The notes under the pieces: generated by a model
Databases searched by the model: none
The model's input: only the letters and a program-made list of their open reading frames with translations
Told to the model about the DNA's origin: nothing
Program-made: the position numbers and the translations under genes
In this document: positions 1 to 11,687 of the stretch, in pieces
How the letters are laid out: every line of letters starts with the position of its first letter
Numbering within the stretch: the first letter of the stretch is position 1
Source of the DNA: Arthrinium phaeospermum
Lineage: Eukaryota > Ascomycota > Sordariomycetes > Amphisphaeriales > Apiosporaceae
DNA: 64,000 nt
Assembly: GCA_006503535.1 (NCBI GenBank)
Contig: QYRS01000006.1
Location: 1,612,001-1,676,000, forward strand
Direction of reading: 5' to 3'

Positions 1-924
1 TGCCGCCTGATCACCATGATGCGATCCTCGACCTTTTACGTCCTTGGCAGGAACGAATCCCGTTTTACCACGCAGCTAAACGAACTGCGGGCTTCTGCGC
101 CCACCAACAAGGTCGTCTTCGTCGAATGTCAGCTTTCTCTGATCCGTGACGTTGATGCTGGCTGCCAGAGGATTGCAGCGACAGAGAAGAAGGTTGACCT
201 ACTCTGCATGAGCCCCGGTGGCATGCCTTTCCAGGGCGCAGTCTGTAAGCTATTGAGACGGGGGACCCCTCATTTCCAGAGCAACCAAATCTGACTTTTG
301 GCGCTTGTAGATACAGACGAAGAGGGGCTCGAGGTCAACTTCGCCGTATCCTATTACTCCCGGGCACGCATATTGGCCGACCTCCTGCCGCTCCTCCATC
401 AATCTCCACAAGCCCGGGTTCTCTCCATTCTCAACGGGACTAAGGAGAAGCGGATCAACGAGGAGGACATTGGGCTTAAGGACAAATGGAGCATAGTCTC
501 CCTCGTAAGCCACACGACCATCTGCACCAGCCTGACCTTCGACTACCTGTCGGCGGCCGAGAGCCCCGCGCAGACCGTCTTCATCCACGCCACGCCAGGC
601 CTCGTCCACACGGGCGTGCCGCGGACCCGGTATCCCTCCCGAAAGAAGCTCGGGCTCTTCTGGTGGGCCTTGACCTCGGCCTTTCAGGTCGTCTCGGGCT
701 GGATCATCGTCTACTTCGGCCGGTCGCTGCCGGACGCGGCCGAGAGGCACGCCTATCTGCTGACTACCGACTCTATCGGACCGGGGTCGTGGCGCACGAA
801 TAGGAACAATGATGTGGTGCCGGATAATGAGGCGCTGCAGTACTACCACGAGCGTGGTTTCGGCGAAACCATTTGGAATCATACGGTGCAAGTGTGGGAA
901 GCTGCACTGGGTCGGTCGTCATGA
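1..924 (+). CDS. Atypical short-chain dehydrogenase/reductase, 5'-truncated by window edge
   Basis: Visible coding is join(<1..244, 311..924), about 285 residues. The 66-bp intron starts GTAAGC, has a CTGAC branch-like site and ends TTGTAG, and phase is kept. The frame is open to base 1 and the Rossmann TGxxxGIG motif is missing, so the true start lies to the left; the ATGs at 16 and 19 are probably internal. The exon-2 segment EGLEVNFAVSYYSRARI matches the fungal SDR subfamily also seen at 14324-15407. This subfamily has a YYSRxRI helix and an HTTP/HTYPG-like segment where classical SDRs have YxxxK. No YxxxK is present, so catalysis by the standard mechanism is uncertain. Function inferred: NAD(P)-dependent oxidoreductase of unknown substrate. 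Confidence 0.72.
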
Positions 925-1159
925 GATATGCCAGAACATTTATATTTGATCGTCTTCTTGCTACGGAGTTTCCTGGGTCAAACTTGATCAAATGAAAGAA
1001 ATCTACTCTGTCTACTGCTTGCTGGTCTATTTCATCTAACTGAGCGGGTATCTAGTGTAGAAGAGGCCGGGGTTACTGCCAAGCGTGACACCAATGGTCA
1101 GGCCCCAGTAATACAGTACAGAATTTGTTCCAGGGCATGTGACAAAGGGGGTACAAAGA

Positions 1160-2824
1160 TCACATGACTCTAGAAATCTTGAATCCCCCCGGTATGCGCC
1201 TCTGAAACACCCCCGTAGGGTCATACGCCGACGCCACCTCCCGCATATGCCCAACACTAGCCGCCCCGTAGCTCCCGAGCGGGTCCTGGCTCAAGTCCGC
1301 GTAGTTCATGTACACGAAGTCCGAGTCCCCGCCGACGGAGCGCGCGAACTCCTTGACTTTGGCGGTCAGCTTGTCCCACTCGGCGCGGGCCACGGCCAGG
1401 GCGGCGTCGTCCCCCGTCACTATGGGCCCGCCGCACAGCATGACGGCATCGTGGTCCGCGGCGTCGCGCCCCAGCATGTTGCCGCCGCTTTCCGTCCCGA
1501 TTCGCGCCCAGAAGGCCGGCAGGGGCTGGAAGATGGTCGGCAGGGTGAATTTGTCTGGACCGATGACGCGGCCGAGGGTGCGGATGAGTTCGCGTTTGAG
1601 ATCGAGGCATCGATGGATTATGCGGGGGTCGTTGTGGAACGCCAGGAATTTTGAGTATGCTCTGAGAACCGCTGACATTAGCATCTTTCGTTCAGGATGA
1701 GCTTGGGGGGAAATGCTTTACTTACTTTCCTTCAATCGCGGCCGGGTCCGCTGCTTTGGCCATGGGTACCAGAGACTGTTCATGGGACAGCGCCGGGAGG
1801 CTTCTGACCTTGTCATACGCCGTTGTCGAATTCGGCTTTCCGTCCGTGTTGACGTAGACGGTCGTCATGAACAAGTCAGAGCCCAGACGCGAGTCGTACA
1901 TGTAGATCAAGTTGAACGCGTTACTCCCCAACACCCCCTCGCCCTGGCCGGCAAACTTGGCCATGGCCCCCGCGGCCGCGAAGGAGTAGTTCGCGCTAAA
2001 AGCTCGCTGTTCCAGGAAGAGAGGGCGCGACGGGAACGTCTCGAGGTCGTAGCGCGTCACGATGCCGAAGTTGTTGCCGCCGCCCTTGAGGGCGCGCCAC
2101 AGGTCCGAGTGGGCGGACGCATTGGCGTTTACCGTGCTGCCGTTGGCCAGTACCACCTCGTAGTTGACCACGGTGTCGCAGCCGAAGCCCTTGTGCCCGG
2201 AGAAGTAGGAGATGCCACCGCCGAGCAAGAACCCGCCAACGCCGACGTGGGCGTCGCGGCCGCCCGATACCGTGACACCGTGCGTCTCCAGGTCCGCGTA
2301 GACGTCTCCCCACCGCCCACCCGGCTCGATCTTGGCGAGGCCAGTAGCTGTATCGTAGGCTGTTTTGTTCATCATGCTCAGATCAATGGTGACACCGTCG
2401 TCGATGTTGTTGCTGTTGGGCATGCCGTGCCCGCCGCTTCGGACGGCAATGTGCCAGTTGCCGGCGCCTGCGTTTGCACTGGTGAGGGTTGTCAATGCAG
2501 TCGATACTTCCTGGGTGGTTTGTGGTAGCACAAAGCAGTACGGCCGTCGTCGGGCATTTGGGATATACCAAGAAGCGACTCGGAGTTCATAGGCTTCGTC
2601 AGTGGGGTAGAGGATGCGTTCTTTCAGTCCGGCGTTCTCCAGCGCTTCACACTGTAGGCGAAACAATCGTTAGAATGGGGCACCTCTTTTGAGTAAGTAG
2701 GGACAACTAAATATATGCCTACAGGCGACATAGCAATGTTCTCAGAGACACTTGCTATATCTGCAGCCAATGTCGAGGCAGGTCCAACAAGTAGCCCGGC
2801 CAAAAACAGTAGGGGTGAAACCAT
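1160..2824 (-). CDS. Secreted FAD-linked oxidoreductase, berberine-bridge (BBE)/FAD-binding-4 type
   Basis: Complement of join(1160..1661, 1726..2651, 2723..2824), 509 aa, typical for the family. Introns of 71 and 64 bp join in phase. The N-terminus (LLFLAGLLVGPASTLA) is a signal peptide, so the enzyme should be secreted. Exon 2 has the PCMH FAD-binding fold: a RSGGHG motif near residue 100 (His usually carries the 8-alpha FAD bond), then PGGRWGDVY, GVGGFLLGGG and GGGNNFGIVTRYDLETFP. The C-terminus has the BBE-type ending YMNYADLSQDPLGSYG. Family members oxidise sugars, alkaloids or polyketide/terpenoid intermediates; the substrate here cannot be read. The gene runs convergently toward the SDR at 1-924. 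Confidence 0.9.
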
Positions 2825-3765
2825 GATGAGTGTTCGTTTCGCGGTGACAGGTAGATAGAACTTGCACTTGGTTTAGTTGTCTCAATATGAATTGCTGGGG
2901 AGAAATTGATGCACAGAGTAACTCTGAACTCTGGAACATCACGACTATTTAAAAAGAAATCGTCAATATAATCACCGCTATGGAATGGCGTTGCGGGATC
3001 ACCCTATAAGTGGAGCCTATAGAAGATTGATAAACGGATTAGGAAGTAAGAAACGCCAAGCAACTACTACCGGCTGATTCTGTCATATATCTGGAGCTTC
3101 TAAGGCGACGTCGTCTCCTCAGCCTCTGGAATCCAACGTCAACAAGGGCGCATGTACAGACCTGGCAAGGCGTGGGGCTGGATAAATCCTTCCGCGGAAG
3201 GACACACATCGCAGCACTGTGTTGGCAGGTTCCACCTTGACACCGGCACCTACACATTGAATCACATCGGACTTAAGGACAATTTCCGTTAGCCCATCGG
3301 ATTAGAAATGAAACCAGCACAGCTATGACGCCAAAGGAGTCGCCGGTGTTATGGAAACCATTTCGATACCAATCCTCTTATTGCCGAATGGTGGCGGAGC
3401 CCAGAACTTCGCACATCTAAACTGCCATATTGATACAAAAAACACGTCATAGGATTTTGCAAGGAATCCCATCCGTTATATGGGAAAGGGGTGGCTCACA
3501 CACAATGACCATCCCCGAAAAGAAATGAACCCGAGAAGAACACTCACTCGCGGCTAACTTGACTCCGCGCCACAAGCCTTGAATACTCATGCATGGAAAG
3601 ATAACATACACATTACCCCTTAGACTGATGACAAAGTACGAGATCGAATAAAGATCCTGATGAGATCTATACTAACACGACAGTTTGCCATAAAGAAAGA
3701 GAAGTCCCACACAGTCCCTACTCCCAGTCTCAAACGCCCACCGTGCCTAGTTGCCATGAACTATA
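2825..3765. other. Intergenic, 941 bp
   Basis: Between the BBE start and the 3' end of the GPI-type gene. It contains the BBE promoter and the downstream region of the next gene. Short ORFs such as 3039-3257 have no coding-like composition. No repeat or RNA gene was seen. Confidence 0.5.
2946..2955 (-). promoter_or_regulatory. TATA-like box upstream of the BBE gene
   Basis: The minus strand reads TTTTTAAATA about 120 bp upstream of the BBE start codon at 2824. Position and composition fit a core promoter, but fungal TATA elements are degenerate, so this is suggestive only. Confidence 0.3.
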
Positions 3766-5008
3766 CTAAACCCAGAGCATCATAACTTGATACGTCACAG
3801 AGACCCCGAAGACAATCGCCGCTCTTGTGCTCGCATGGTTCACGCTGGGTTTGCCACCTGCAGTCCCGCTAGATGGTGGTTTCGTGGTACTCGTGGTTTC
3901 GACGTCGACAGAACTCGTCACATCTGTAGTTGCGGGCCGGCTGGCTGTGATTCGTTGGGAAACCCGGTATGTGGTTTGTTCGGCATGGCCACTGGATTTT
4001 GCACGCGAATCAGGGGCGTCGACCGTACCCCTAGTGATCCCTTCTGTCGCAGCAGGTGACGATGAGTTGGACGTCTTGCCCAGTGCTTTCACTGTCAAAG
4101 GGGTGGATATAGACGTGTGCAAGGAGATATCGCGACCTGTTCTAGTCATTGGCATTGAGGTGACAGTCGCTCCAGGGACAGTGCCATCTAGAACATGAAT
4201 GGTATTGACGTTGTTTGATGGTGAGAGACTCAGGTCTTCAGTCAAGGAGGGTATGTGTGAACTGAAAAACGAAGGTGGAGATATTTGAGACGCTGCACGA
4301 CGGAGAAGCGCAGGCGGACCATGGAAGAACGGACGGCGCCATTGAATCCACCCCCAGCCCGGATTCTCATTGATGCCACCACCTAGTCGAAGAAGCATCA
4401 TCGGTCGCGCTTTGGGCTCCATAGTAGCGGAGGCGTTAACGGGCAAGGCGGTCACATTTGCCGGGTAATCCGAAGATTTTGTTAGATGGGTAAACCCTCT
4501 CGTCGAGGAAGCCGTGGAAAATGAAGATCTTCTGATGGTGCTTAGTATCTATGCAATCCCATAACTAAGTTTTTGCAAACAGAGAAAGTGCGGCAATCTA
4601 GCTTACATGGTGGTTGAAATCGCTCCAGCAGATCCATGTTGCCAAAACAATGCTCCGTTTTTATCACCAACGTCAGTTGTCGTCAAGGTCGGGCGGGCTC
4701 CGTAGCTAGTTAGAGATTCGGCGCAATTCGAACTCGTATTGCATCTATGTACATTGGTCACAGCATGCGTTTCAGTGGGGTTCACTGATACATATTCTGT
4801 TTCTTTGGTCCGAGATATGCTGAGTTGGAGGTGATAGTCTGCGGAATGATTCGAATGCACAATGTCACGGTTGGAAGCTAGTTTGGCGTCAGTTGTAACA
4901 AGTATAGGCTTGGGGGAACGACTGACCATTGAAGCCTTTCACGAGAGAGATTGGGGCCATGAAGCAGAGCCAGATAGCTAAAACGTGGATGTGAGACATT
5001 GTCATCAT
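3766..5008 (-). CDS. Predicted secreted, GPI-anchored Ser/Thr-rich protein
   Basis: Complement of join(3766..4531, 4607..4877, 4927..5008), 372 aa. Introns are 49 bp (GTCAGT...CTAG) and 75 bp (GTAAGC...TACTAAG...CAG); both joins keep phase. The first exon encodes a signal peptide (HVLAIWLCFMAPISLVKG). The body is rich in Ser, Thr and Pro with several NxS/T sites (e.g. NHS, NTS, NVT, NSS), as in fungal wall glycoproteins. The C-terminus ends in a short polar stretch and a hydrophobic tail (AAIVFGVSVTYQVMMLWV) compatible with GPI attachment. No catalytic domain was recognised. The ATG at 5005 is an in-frame alternative start. The gene is divergent from the membrane protein at 5514. Confidence 0.65.
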
Positions 5009-5513
5009 TAAAGATTCTTCTGCAGAAAGTATTGGTGAATGTTTCGTGTCATGAGACTTGAAGGATGTCTTCCAGTTGCTTCCAACTCATTCATGGGAAT
5101 CTAGCGGAGACTAAATAATAAATATAAGTACGGGATGATTCAGCCTTGGGCATATTGTTGGGGGTGGGGGCCGAGGCATGGGGGCAATGTAAGAAAGACT
5201 TGCATACGCGAGATTATGCAGGGGCAGGCTACTGTAAGGCAGATAGTCTAGGCCGTCAATTAATTTTCGAACAAAACAACTGTTGGACCAGAAGTGGTTA
5301 TAGGGGGCAATTTGAATGTTATTAATATATACTCATCATGATCTGAAATGACTCACCATGGGGGCGAGGCATTGTCGGATCCGTGTGCAAATGCCTCAGT
5401 CACACGAGCCGTACGGGAAGGATTTAAGAGTCACAGGAGTCCTATAGGAAGGATTCAAGGCTCTCAATAGTCTTCATCCGTCAATCTGTTTTCCGAGATA
5501 TCCACAGCCCGCA
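5009..5513. promoter_or_regulatory. Divergent promoter region, 505 bp
   Basis: Lies between the start codons of the minus-strand GPI-type gene and the plus-strand membrane protein gene. It holds an AT-rich stretch near 5110-5130 and two imperfect copies of GGAAGGATTYAA near 5416 and 5450. No gene is supported. Confidence 0.4.
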
Positions 5514-7328
5514 ATGGATTACAAGGCAAAGCGAAGACTGACGTTATCCAACACATGGGTGCAAGCCGTTAGCACCTTCTCCGCTACTTTGCTGTTTGCT
5601 CTTATTATTTACCTCGTTCAGTCCATGTTTGATGCGCAAGCTAGATCTGACCAGAAAAAGCCCCTTGATGCCATACACAAGATCGATCCGAGCTTCACAC
5701 TTGCCGTGGCTCGAACAGCTCAAGCTATCCTATCGTTTCTAACGACTTCTGCATTACGAAACTCATTCCAGTTCCTACAATGGGCGATGGCTGGTCGGCC
5801 CCATGGCTCATCATATACCAGCATGCTCGGGCTCTCACCCACGACGGGAGGTCTGGGGATGTTGACCTTGGTTTCTTCGTTTACCACCAAAGCTTCAAGC
5901 AAAGCGTGGACTATCACGCGGTACTTATATCTACATCAGCCATAACTTACACTCATCAACTGACATCTATAAGGGGATTTTTCACGATGATCTTATGGGT
6001 CTCAACTCTAGTACTTTTCTGTGTGTACCTTCATATCCTATCTGCGGAAGCTTCATGCATCTAACATGACTTTTAGACGGGACTTCCCAGACCAGTGTCT
6101 ACGAGTCTGCTCAGAGTTACAATGTGACAGCTGGGGTGGGCCCTTTCAATGGTTCCCTTGTACGCCCCTTTCTCGACTTCTTAAGCTTGGTAAAACCCGA
6201 CTACCCCTACACAATACTGCCTTATAACTACTACGCCATGGCTGGGAGCCTCGTGACCTATCCCACATTTACCACGGTGGAAGAACCTATCTACTGCGAA
6301 GAAGACGATTGTGTATCGTATTTGCTAAGTGGAGGACTTGAAATGGCCATACCAGGAGTGCCGAATGGTTGCCCGGAATGCCCGCTTGTCAGGATAGCGG
6401 ATGTTCCTGCAGTCCAAATGGAATTCAATAGCCTCAAGGGTCCCCACGTGTTTGAGAAGAAAGACTGCAGTGTATTTGGAGACCCATCAACTCCTGTCGG
6501 CGTTGAGCTGTGTCTGACACAAGGGCCTGGTATGGGAGGATTGCGAGCGGGTAAGCGTATCAACCCCACCCGGCTAACCGGGATCGCTAACAGAATTTTC
6601 AAGCTTTATTTAGTTGCACAAACGGAACGAACCGAGATGAATGCCTTGGAGATAGACCCCTGCCAAACATCTCATATGAGGTCAGACTATTCAGTCGCCA
6701 AGCATCTATTATCGCCTCTCGGTCAAACCACTCCATCATGGGGATTGAAGATATTACCGAACCGGTATCACTCCCTCCAATCGATATCGCGGCCTACAGA
6801 GTGTCACTGGGCTGGCTTCTTAATTTCACTGCAGCAAATATCCCCGTACCGACCTCCATCGCCATGAACTTTGCCGCCGCGGACGACCAACTCCTGGATC
6901 TCTCTGCGGACGGCGTTCTGTCGCGGAACTTCCAGAGCATATTGGCCTTCCCTTTGTGGTTCTTCAACGATAATAACTGGGGAAACACCGCACGGGATCT
7001 CACCGCCATCACACCGACGCTGCCGCCGGAGTTTCATACCGTCGCGGCAGTGGTAACACCGTACGGTAAAATCGAGTTCTCCAGGACCATGTTCTATCTC
7101 TTTATTGTTTTGCAAGGACTATCTCTTTTGTTCATCTGGGCAGTTCTGATATGGGTCTGGACATTATCTACTCCGCTCCCCTATATCTCCTCTTTCCCCC
7201 TTTTGGATGTCGATTTCAAGTTGAAGACTCGAAAGTTTGCTCAAGATCAATCAGCTGTTTTCAATTCTGAGGACACACATGCGCTAGAATTGGTCAGTCG
7301 AGGACGTGTTTACGCCAGAGGAATCTAG
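5514..7328 (+). CDS. Fungal multi-pass membrane glycoprotein of unknown function
   Basis: Join(5514..5920, 5974..6020, 6077..6550, 6604..7328), 550 aa; introns of 53, 56 and 53 bp preserve phase. Visible membrane segments: residues ~20-40 (ATLLFALIIYLVQSMF), a second near residue 145 spanning the tiny exon 2 (MILWVSTLVLFY), and a C-terminal one (YLFIVLQGLSLLFIWAVLIWVWTL). Between segments 2 and 3 lies a ~370-residue region with paired cysteines (CEEDDC, CPECP) and several NxS/T sites, likely extracytoplasmic. The layout resembles uncharacterised fungal membrane proteins with an N-terminal helix cluster and large ectodomain (DUF3176-like), but I do not recognise a named domain with certainty. 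The role is unknown. Confidence 0.7.
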
Positions 7329-8285
7329 CTCTTGCTATTGGGCTACACTATCAGGTGTCAGAATTTTCACTTTTCTTTTTGGATAAGACGCCGCGGTGGT
7401 TTTAACTATAGCATCTTCCTGGCATGGCAGTTTCTTCTTCTTTCTTCATGGGGCGCAGGGAACTTGAATATTACTACTCTGGATAGAATGGACATCATGT
7501 GAAGTGCCTGCTACACAACGAAAGAAAGAAAATAAAGTCGCCATACAACACATATAGCACCATGCAATTCATTTTGAAATACCTGGCCGTTTGACGGCGG
7601 GTTCATACTTGGAAGGTTAAACTCCATTCGCTATCATGATCGAGCACCCACGACGGCATGCTACGTGTTTCTCCGCTGCGAGGCTTCTGGCGTTACACAA
7701 GAGTGATGCTGGTCGATGCGTTGGCTGGCGTAGGAAGGAATTTTCATCTGGGGGCTGGCGTGTCTTGGCCAGAATGCAATGCCTTGGACCAGTAAGCACA
7801 GTCTGCAGGCACCGCCCCGAGCAATTTGCGTGCCAGGTTGCCTCGTTTGATAGCCCCCAATGCTGACCAGCACCCGGGCGACAGCCTGTTATCAGCAGGT
7901 GAGAGTATCGGTTGCAGGACGCGACCCAAGAACGACGGACACGCCCGTCCCGTTTTAGTTTTCAAACCGCCAAGGTAGAAGGGATAGGGGTGGGATTTTA
8001 GGCGGGTGGGTGGAGCCATTCGGGGCTGGAGTTTTCTCCATGTCGCGGGAGCGTCTGACCACCATCACGGCCGCGCGGAGCTGGAATGACTGGACCCCAC
8101 AGGTCAGAGGCCAAATCTCACCCGCGAACGTCATGTCAGCAGTCCCCGTCGTTGGAAAAAAAAAAAAAAAAAAGGATTGTGCGAGCCGGTCGCAAGTCAG
8201 TAGAGACACAGCTTTGGTTCTCTCATCATACGCACATCCACCCCGAGCTCAATTCGTGGCGGTCGCCATTACCAGTTGTCCCAAT
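7329..8285. other. Intergenic, 957 bp, with poly(A) tract
   Basis: Downstream of the membrane protein and upstream of the PTH11-like gene. Contains an 18-nt A-run at 8156-8173. The frame of the downstream gene is open back to an ATG at 8010, but that extension runs through the A-run (Lys repeat) and looks non-coding. Confidence 0.5.
8156..8173 (+). repeat. Poly(A) homopolymer, 18 nt
   Basis: Uninterrupted run of 18 A about 110 bp upstream of the chosen start of the PTH11-like gene. Poly(dA:dT) tracts in fungal promoters often mark nucleosome-depleted regions; a microsatellite is equally possible. Confidence 0.7.
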
Positions 8286-9600
8286 ATGTCGGCCGGTTCG
8301 ACCAACGATGGGTCTGCTGGGGTCCCGCCCACGATAACCCCCCTGGCACAGCCGTCTGACGCCATCGACGGCTCTAGCTTGTGGCAGATAATGCTAGCCA
8401 TCGGCGTCATTTTTATACCTATCAGTGCGGTTTTCGTCATCATCCGGTTCGGGACACGTCTCAAGCTCGACCTCGGGCTTCATGTCGAGGACTGTAAGTA
8501 AAGGATGAGCCTCATTGTATACGGGAAATCCGAACGAAGCTGAACAACCGCGATTCCTTGATGGATTCAGACCTTTGTATCTTGGGGGAAGCTGTCGGTA
8601 TCGCCGCTTGGGTGTTAGAGTACGAAAGTATGTCTGCCTTCTGCGCATTCGACGGGATTGAAGCCGACGATGACAATCTGACAGTGGCCGAGCGACGCAC
8701 CGTGGCGAATCACGGAAGTGATATCGCTGCCAGAACCTTCACGACTGCAGAGTTGAAGGTGAGTAGCCATAACCCCTATACTTGAGATCTTCAGAATTCT
8801 TATTCACTCCGCCCGTTTCCTTATAGACCATGGTGGCGCTTCTCCTCTTAATCTCCATCGCCAATGGTTTGGCCAAAGCTTCCATACTCTACTTCTTCGT
8901 CCGGCTTTTTGGCACACTTCGTTGGGCTCGCAACCTCTGCTACGGCGTGCTGGCCGCCACCGTCGCCGTCTACGTGGCCTACGAGATCGCCATCCTGGCG
9001 CTATGCATACCCGCTCCCGGCGAGCCCTGGGATGTCATGACTGTGCTAGCCCGAATCAACCACAGCCTGCAGCCTACCGTCATGCTGGGCGTTTATAATG
9101 TCCTGTTCGATGTGACTATGCTGGTGCTACCCCTGGTCATCGTCGCGCGACTCCAGATGCAGCCGGAGCGGAAACGAGGTCTCGCCGTGGTTTTTCTAAT
9201 CGGGTTTCTGTGAGTAGACGGGCTCCCAAGGGCAGTTCCAACAGGTTTTACGAGTGTCCAAATAACTGATAAGCGGGAAATGTCCTCCAGGATCGTTGTG
9301 GCCAGCGTTGTGGGTCTTGCCTACAGGATTGTTGCGGTGATACCTTCCAGGGCAATGAGATCTCGGAACCAGGCCAATGTATCGATTACCAGGTAAGTAT
9401 ACTGATCTGGGCCTCTGGGATCGAGATGATCACTGACAATTCCACATAGCTATGCCGAGATCTTCGGCACGGTTACGGTCAGCTGTGCCCCTGCCTTGTT
9501 GTCATTCTGGACCAAAATTGTCACCAAGTCTCGACTTTACGCACGTATGCGGTTCAGACGCCAGGATGGGACGAAACATATCGCATTAGAAGACTTTTGA
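8286..9600 (+). CDS. PTH11-like rhodopsin-domain integral membrane protein
   Basis: Join(8286..8493, 8571..8758, 8827..9209, 9291..9392, 9450..9600), 343 aa; four introns of 57-81 bp all keep phase. Hydropathy suggests seven helices: residues ~35-58, 72-90, a helix from exon 3 start (MVALLLLISIANGLAKASILYFFVRLF), then further segments through exon 5 (VTVSCAPALLSFW). The order short ectodomain, R-x-K-L-x-L-x-x-x-x-D-Y after helix 1, and YAEIFG before the last helix match the fungal rhodopsin family. Family members are proposed non-canonical GPCR-type sensors; no CFEM domain precedes it. The ATG at 8286 gives the short N-terminus usual for the family; the ATG at 8010 was rejected. Confidence 0.85.
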
Positions 9601-9701
9601 AGTACTAAGACCCATAAAACTGAGTCATATCGAGATATCAAAGACAGCAACAGTCGTGACTTTGTCTGGAACCTAACCGGTGCTCGTGAAAGAAGCCTAG
9701 A

Positions 9702-11309
9702 TCAGCCCGTTCTATCCAGCTTCCCAGCCAAACCACCATCGTCGAGGAGACTGCAAAACATGGCGGCCTCCATGAGGTAGTTGACCTGCCATGCGTGCTG
9801 ACTTGCGTGGCTCACCAGCCAGGCCATCTGTTGGACAAGTCCCAAATGGTAAGCTTCGGCCATTTGCTGTTGCTGCGTCCCAACGAGCTCCTCCTCGCAG
9901 CCACCATCGACAATGCCGGCCTCTGCATAGTGTAGAGGGGCGATGGAGATGCAGTACCACAAATTTGCCAGCCGCTCCCGGTTCTTGTCCGAAGAACTAC
10001 AATCAAGGAGCTGCGCGACCTGGTCGCACGTCTCGCGCCCATCGCAAGCGCCCTCGAGCGGCCGGCTGAAGCCCGTGGTGCGAAACCCCTCGTCAAAGAC
10101 CTCGTCAAAGTCGCCCTCGCGCTGCGGCGGCGGTGTCGCCAATTTCGCCTCCAGGCGAACCCGGGAGTAGCCCAGCACGGCGCGGCGCAGGAACAGGTGC
10201 CGGTCGTTGACCATGTGCCAGACGTAGAGCTGGGCACACATCTTGGCCGTCGGCTCGTGCCAGCGCCCGGTGAACATACGCGCCCCGGCGTGGGCGTAGG
10301 CGTCGTAGACGCGCCGGAGCGCTTCTTCGGTGACGACGCCCGTGGAGGCCACGTCGGCCGTGTTCAGGAACGAGTTGAGGACCTCGGAGTTGAGCAGGTC
10401 GGAGCCGACATCGAGCACGTCCGTGCCCGGCGAGCTGAAGACGGCGTCGCTGAAGGCGCCGGCTGGGTCGAAGCCGCGGCCGATGGCTTCGTACACCATG
10501 CCCGCTAGACTCCCCTCGGCGAAACCTACGACGAGGGCGGTACGGCGGTCCATCCGAGCCATTTTGTGGCCCAGATGGGTCGCGTGTGGGGTCTCCAGAT
10601 CCACCTTGCCCCGGATGTACTTCAGCCCAATGTCGGTTGCCGCTCTTCGCTCTCTGCCCAGTGGCGTGCCCAATGCGCGTTCGTCGACCGAGGCCGCCTT
10701 GATCGTCGCTTCGAACTCGGGGAATATCTTGGAATAACCGTGCTCGTAGTAGAACCCGACGTCGAGGCAGTAGTTGGAGTACAGGGTCCGGGCATCGCAC
10801 GCGCCAATGTGGAGGTTGGCCCAGCCGGAACCAAACAGGACGTTGCAAGTGACCAGTGGCTTCGGCCAGTGCTCCGCGTTGAACAGCTCGATGATCTCGG
10901 GAGATGCTTTTTTCAGCCCGTTCCCTTTGCTCGGCAGCACCCTGCCTGCTGCGTGCTGTTCGGTCCGCCATTGCGACAGCTCGTCGGAGAGACGGAGAGA
11001 GACGACACGTCTGTCAGTACGGGATTCCGACGCCCCGATGTCCTCGTACACTCGGTTTACATACTCCAACGCCTCCGTCATCAGTCTTTCGAAGTCTGCC
11101 AACGTGCCATCGCCGACCAGCTCGCGACTCTGCGAGTAGCCACGGACTCGCGGTTGGGTCTTCAATGGTTCCTTGGCCTGACCCCAGAAATAAGGCGGAA
11201 TCGGAACGGTCATTTGGGGCATCTTGTCATCAGACGGTTTGGAAGCCGGGCTGATGTAGTGGTCATTTTCCCAGCCCAGACGGCTGGGCTCCTGGCCTTT
11301 GGTGTCCAT
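9702..11309 (-). CDS. Unrecognised 535-aa protein, all-helical, single exon
   Basis: One uninterrupted 536-codon ORF with an ATG at 11309 (the frame opens slightly earlier at a TTG). No signal peptide or membrane segment. The sequence appears largely alpha-helical. Notable parts: an Asp-rich segment at ~300-320 (DVLDVGSDLLNSEVLNSFL), then EEALRRVYDAYAHAGARMF, then YVWHMVNDRHLFLRRAVLGY. Dense acidic and Arg residues in helices recall class I terpene cyclases, and recently described non-canonical fungal terpene cyclases lack standard DDxxD spacing. That resemblance is my inference and is weak; no family could be assigned. Neighbours include FAD and SDR enzymes, which would suit a biosynthetic role. 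Confidence 0.8.
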   Translation of the reverse strand: MDTKGQEPSRLGWENDHYISPASKPSDDKMPQMTVPIPPYFWGQAKEPLKTQPRVRGYSQSRELVGDGTLADFERLMTEALEYVNRVYEDIGASESRTDRRVVSLRLSDELSQWRTEQHAAGRVLPSKGNGLKKASPEIIELFNAEHWPKPLVTCNVLFGSGWANLHIGACDARTLYSNYCLDVGFYYEHGYSKIFPEFEATIKAASVDERALGTPLGRERRAATDIGLKYIRGKVDLETPHATHLGHKMARMDRRTALVVGFAEGSLAGMVYEAIGRGFDPAGAFSDAVFSSPGTDVLDVGSDLLNSEVLNSFLNTADVASTGVVTEEALRRVYDAYAHAGARMFTGRWHEPTAKMCAQLYVWHMVNDRHLFLRRAVLGYSRVRLEAKLATPPPQREGDFDEVFDEGFRTTGFSRPLEGACDGRETCDQVAQLLDCSSSDKNRERLANLWYCISIAPLHYAEAGIVDGGCEEELVGTQQQQMAEAYHLGLVQQMAWLVSHASQHAWQVNYLMEAAMFCSLLDDGGLAGKLDRTG

Positions 11310-11687
11310 ATTGAAAAGGGGGAACAAGGCTTACAGATAGTGTGAAGATTGTTTTCTATGTAACAGAAAAGTAGGAGAAGAAGAAAAAGAAGAAGAATTT
11401 CAATATGGGTTACTTGTCTCTTAAAAAACGAGACCGGGGAACTAATGAATCACTATGACCTGAGCAAACCACTGACATAGATTCGGTTTTCGTGAGTCAT
11501 GCAGCAATTTGAAAATACGTGATACGAAATACGAGATACGTTCACTTAATACGCGAGCACTGCGTGGCTTGACTTAGATGGGCATCTGTACCAAAACTGG
11601 CCGATTACCTTGTGCGGCCATAATTCGCTATTCCGTCGCTTACACGGTCCCAAGGCGATTTCAACCTCATCAGCCCCCACGGGAAGC
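11310..11687. promoter_or_regulatory. Intergenic, 378 bp, upstream of the 535-aa gene
   Basis: Promoter region of the 9702-11309 gene and 3' end of the next gene, which is on the same strand. Contains a purine-rich stretch at ~11370-11400 (minus-strand CT-rich, typical of fungal leaders) and a repeated GATACGAGATACG-like motif near 11520-11540. Confidence 0.35.

Noticed and set aside
8010..8285. N-terminal extension of the PTH11-like gene from the ATG at 8010
   Set aside because: It reads through the poly(A) tract as a Lys run and has no family resemblance; the ATG at 8286 gives the normal N-terminus.
10105..11345. 288-aa minus-strand and 259-aa plus-strand ORFs across the 535-aa gene
   Set aside because: Alternative-frame shadows of a GC-rich coding region with Arg/Pro- or Gly/Val-biased composition.
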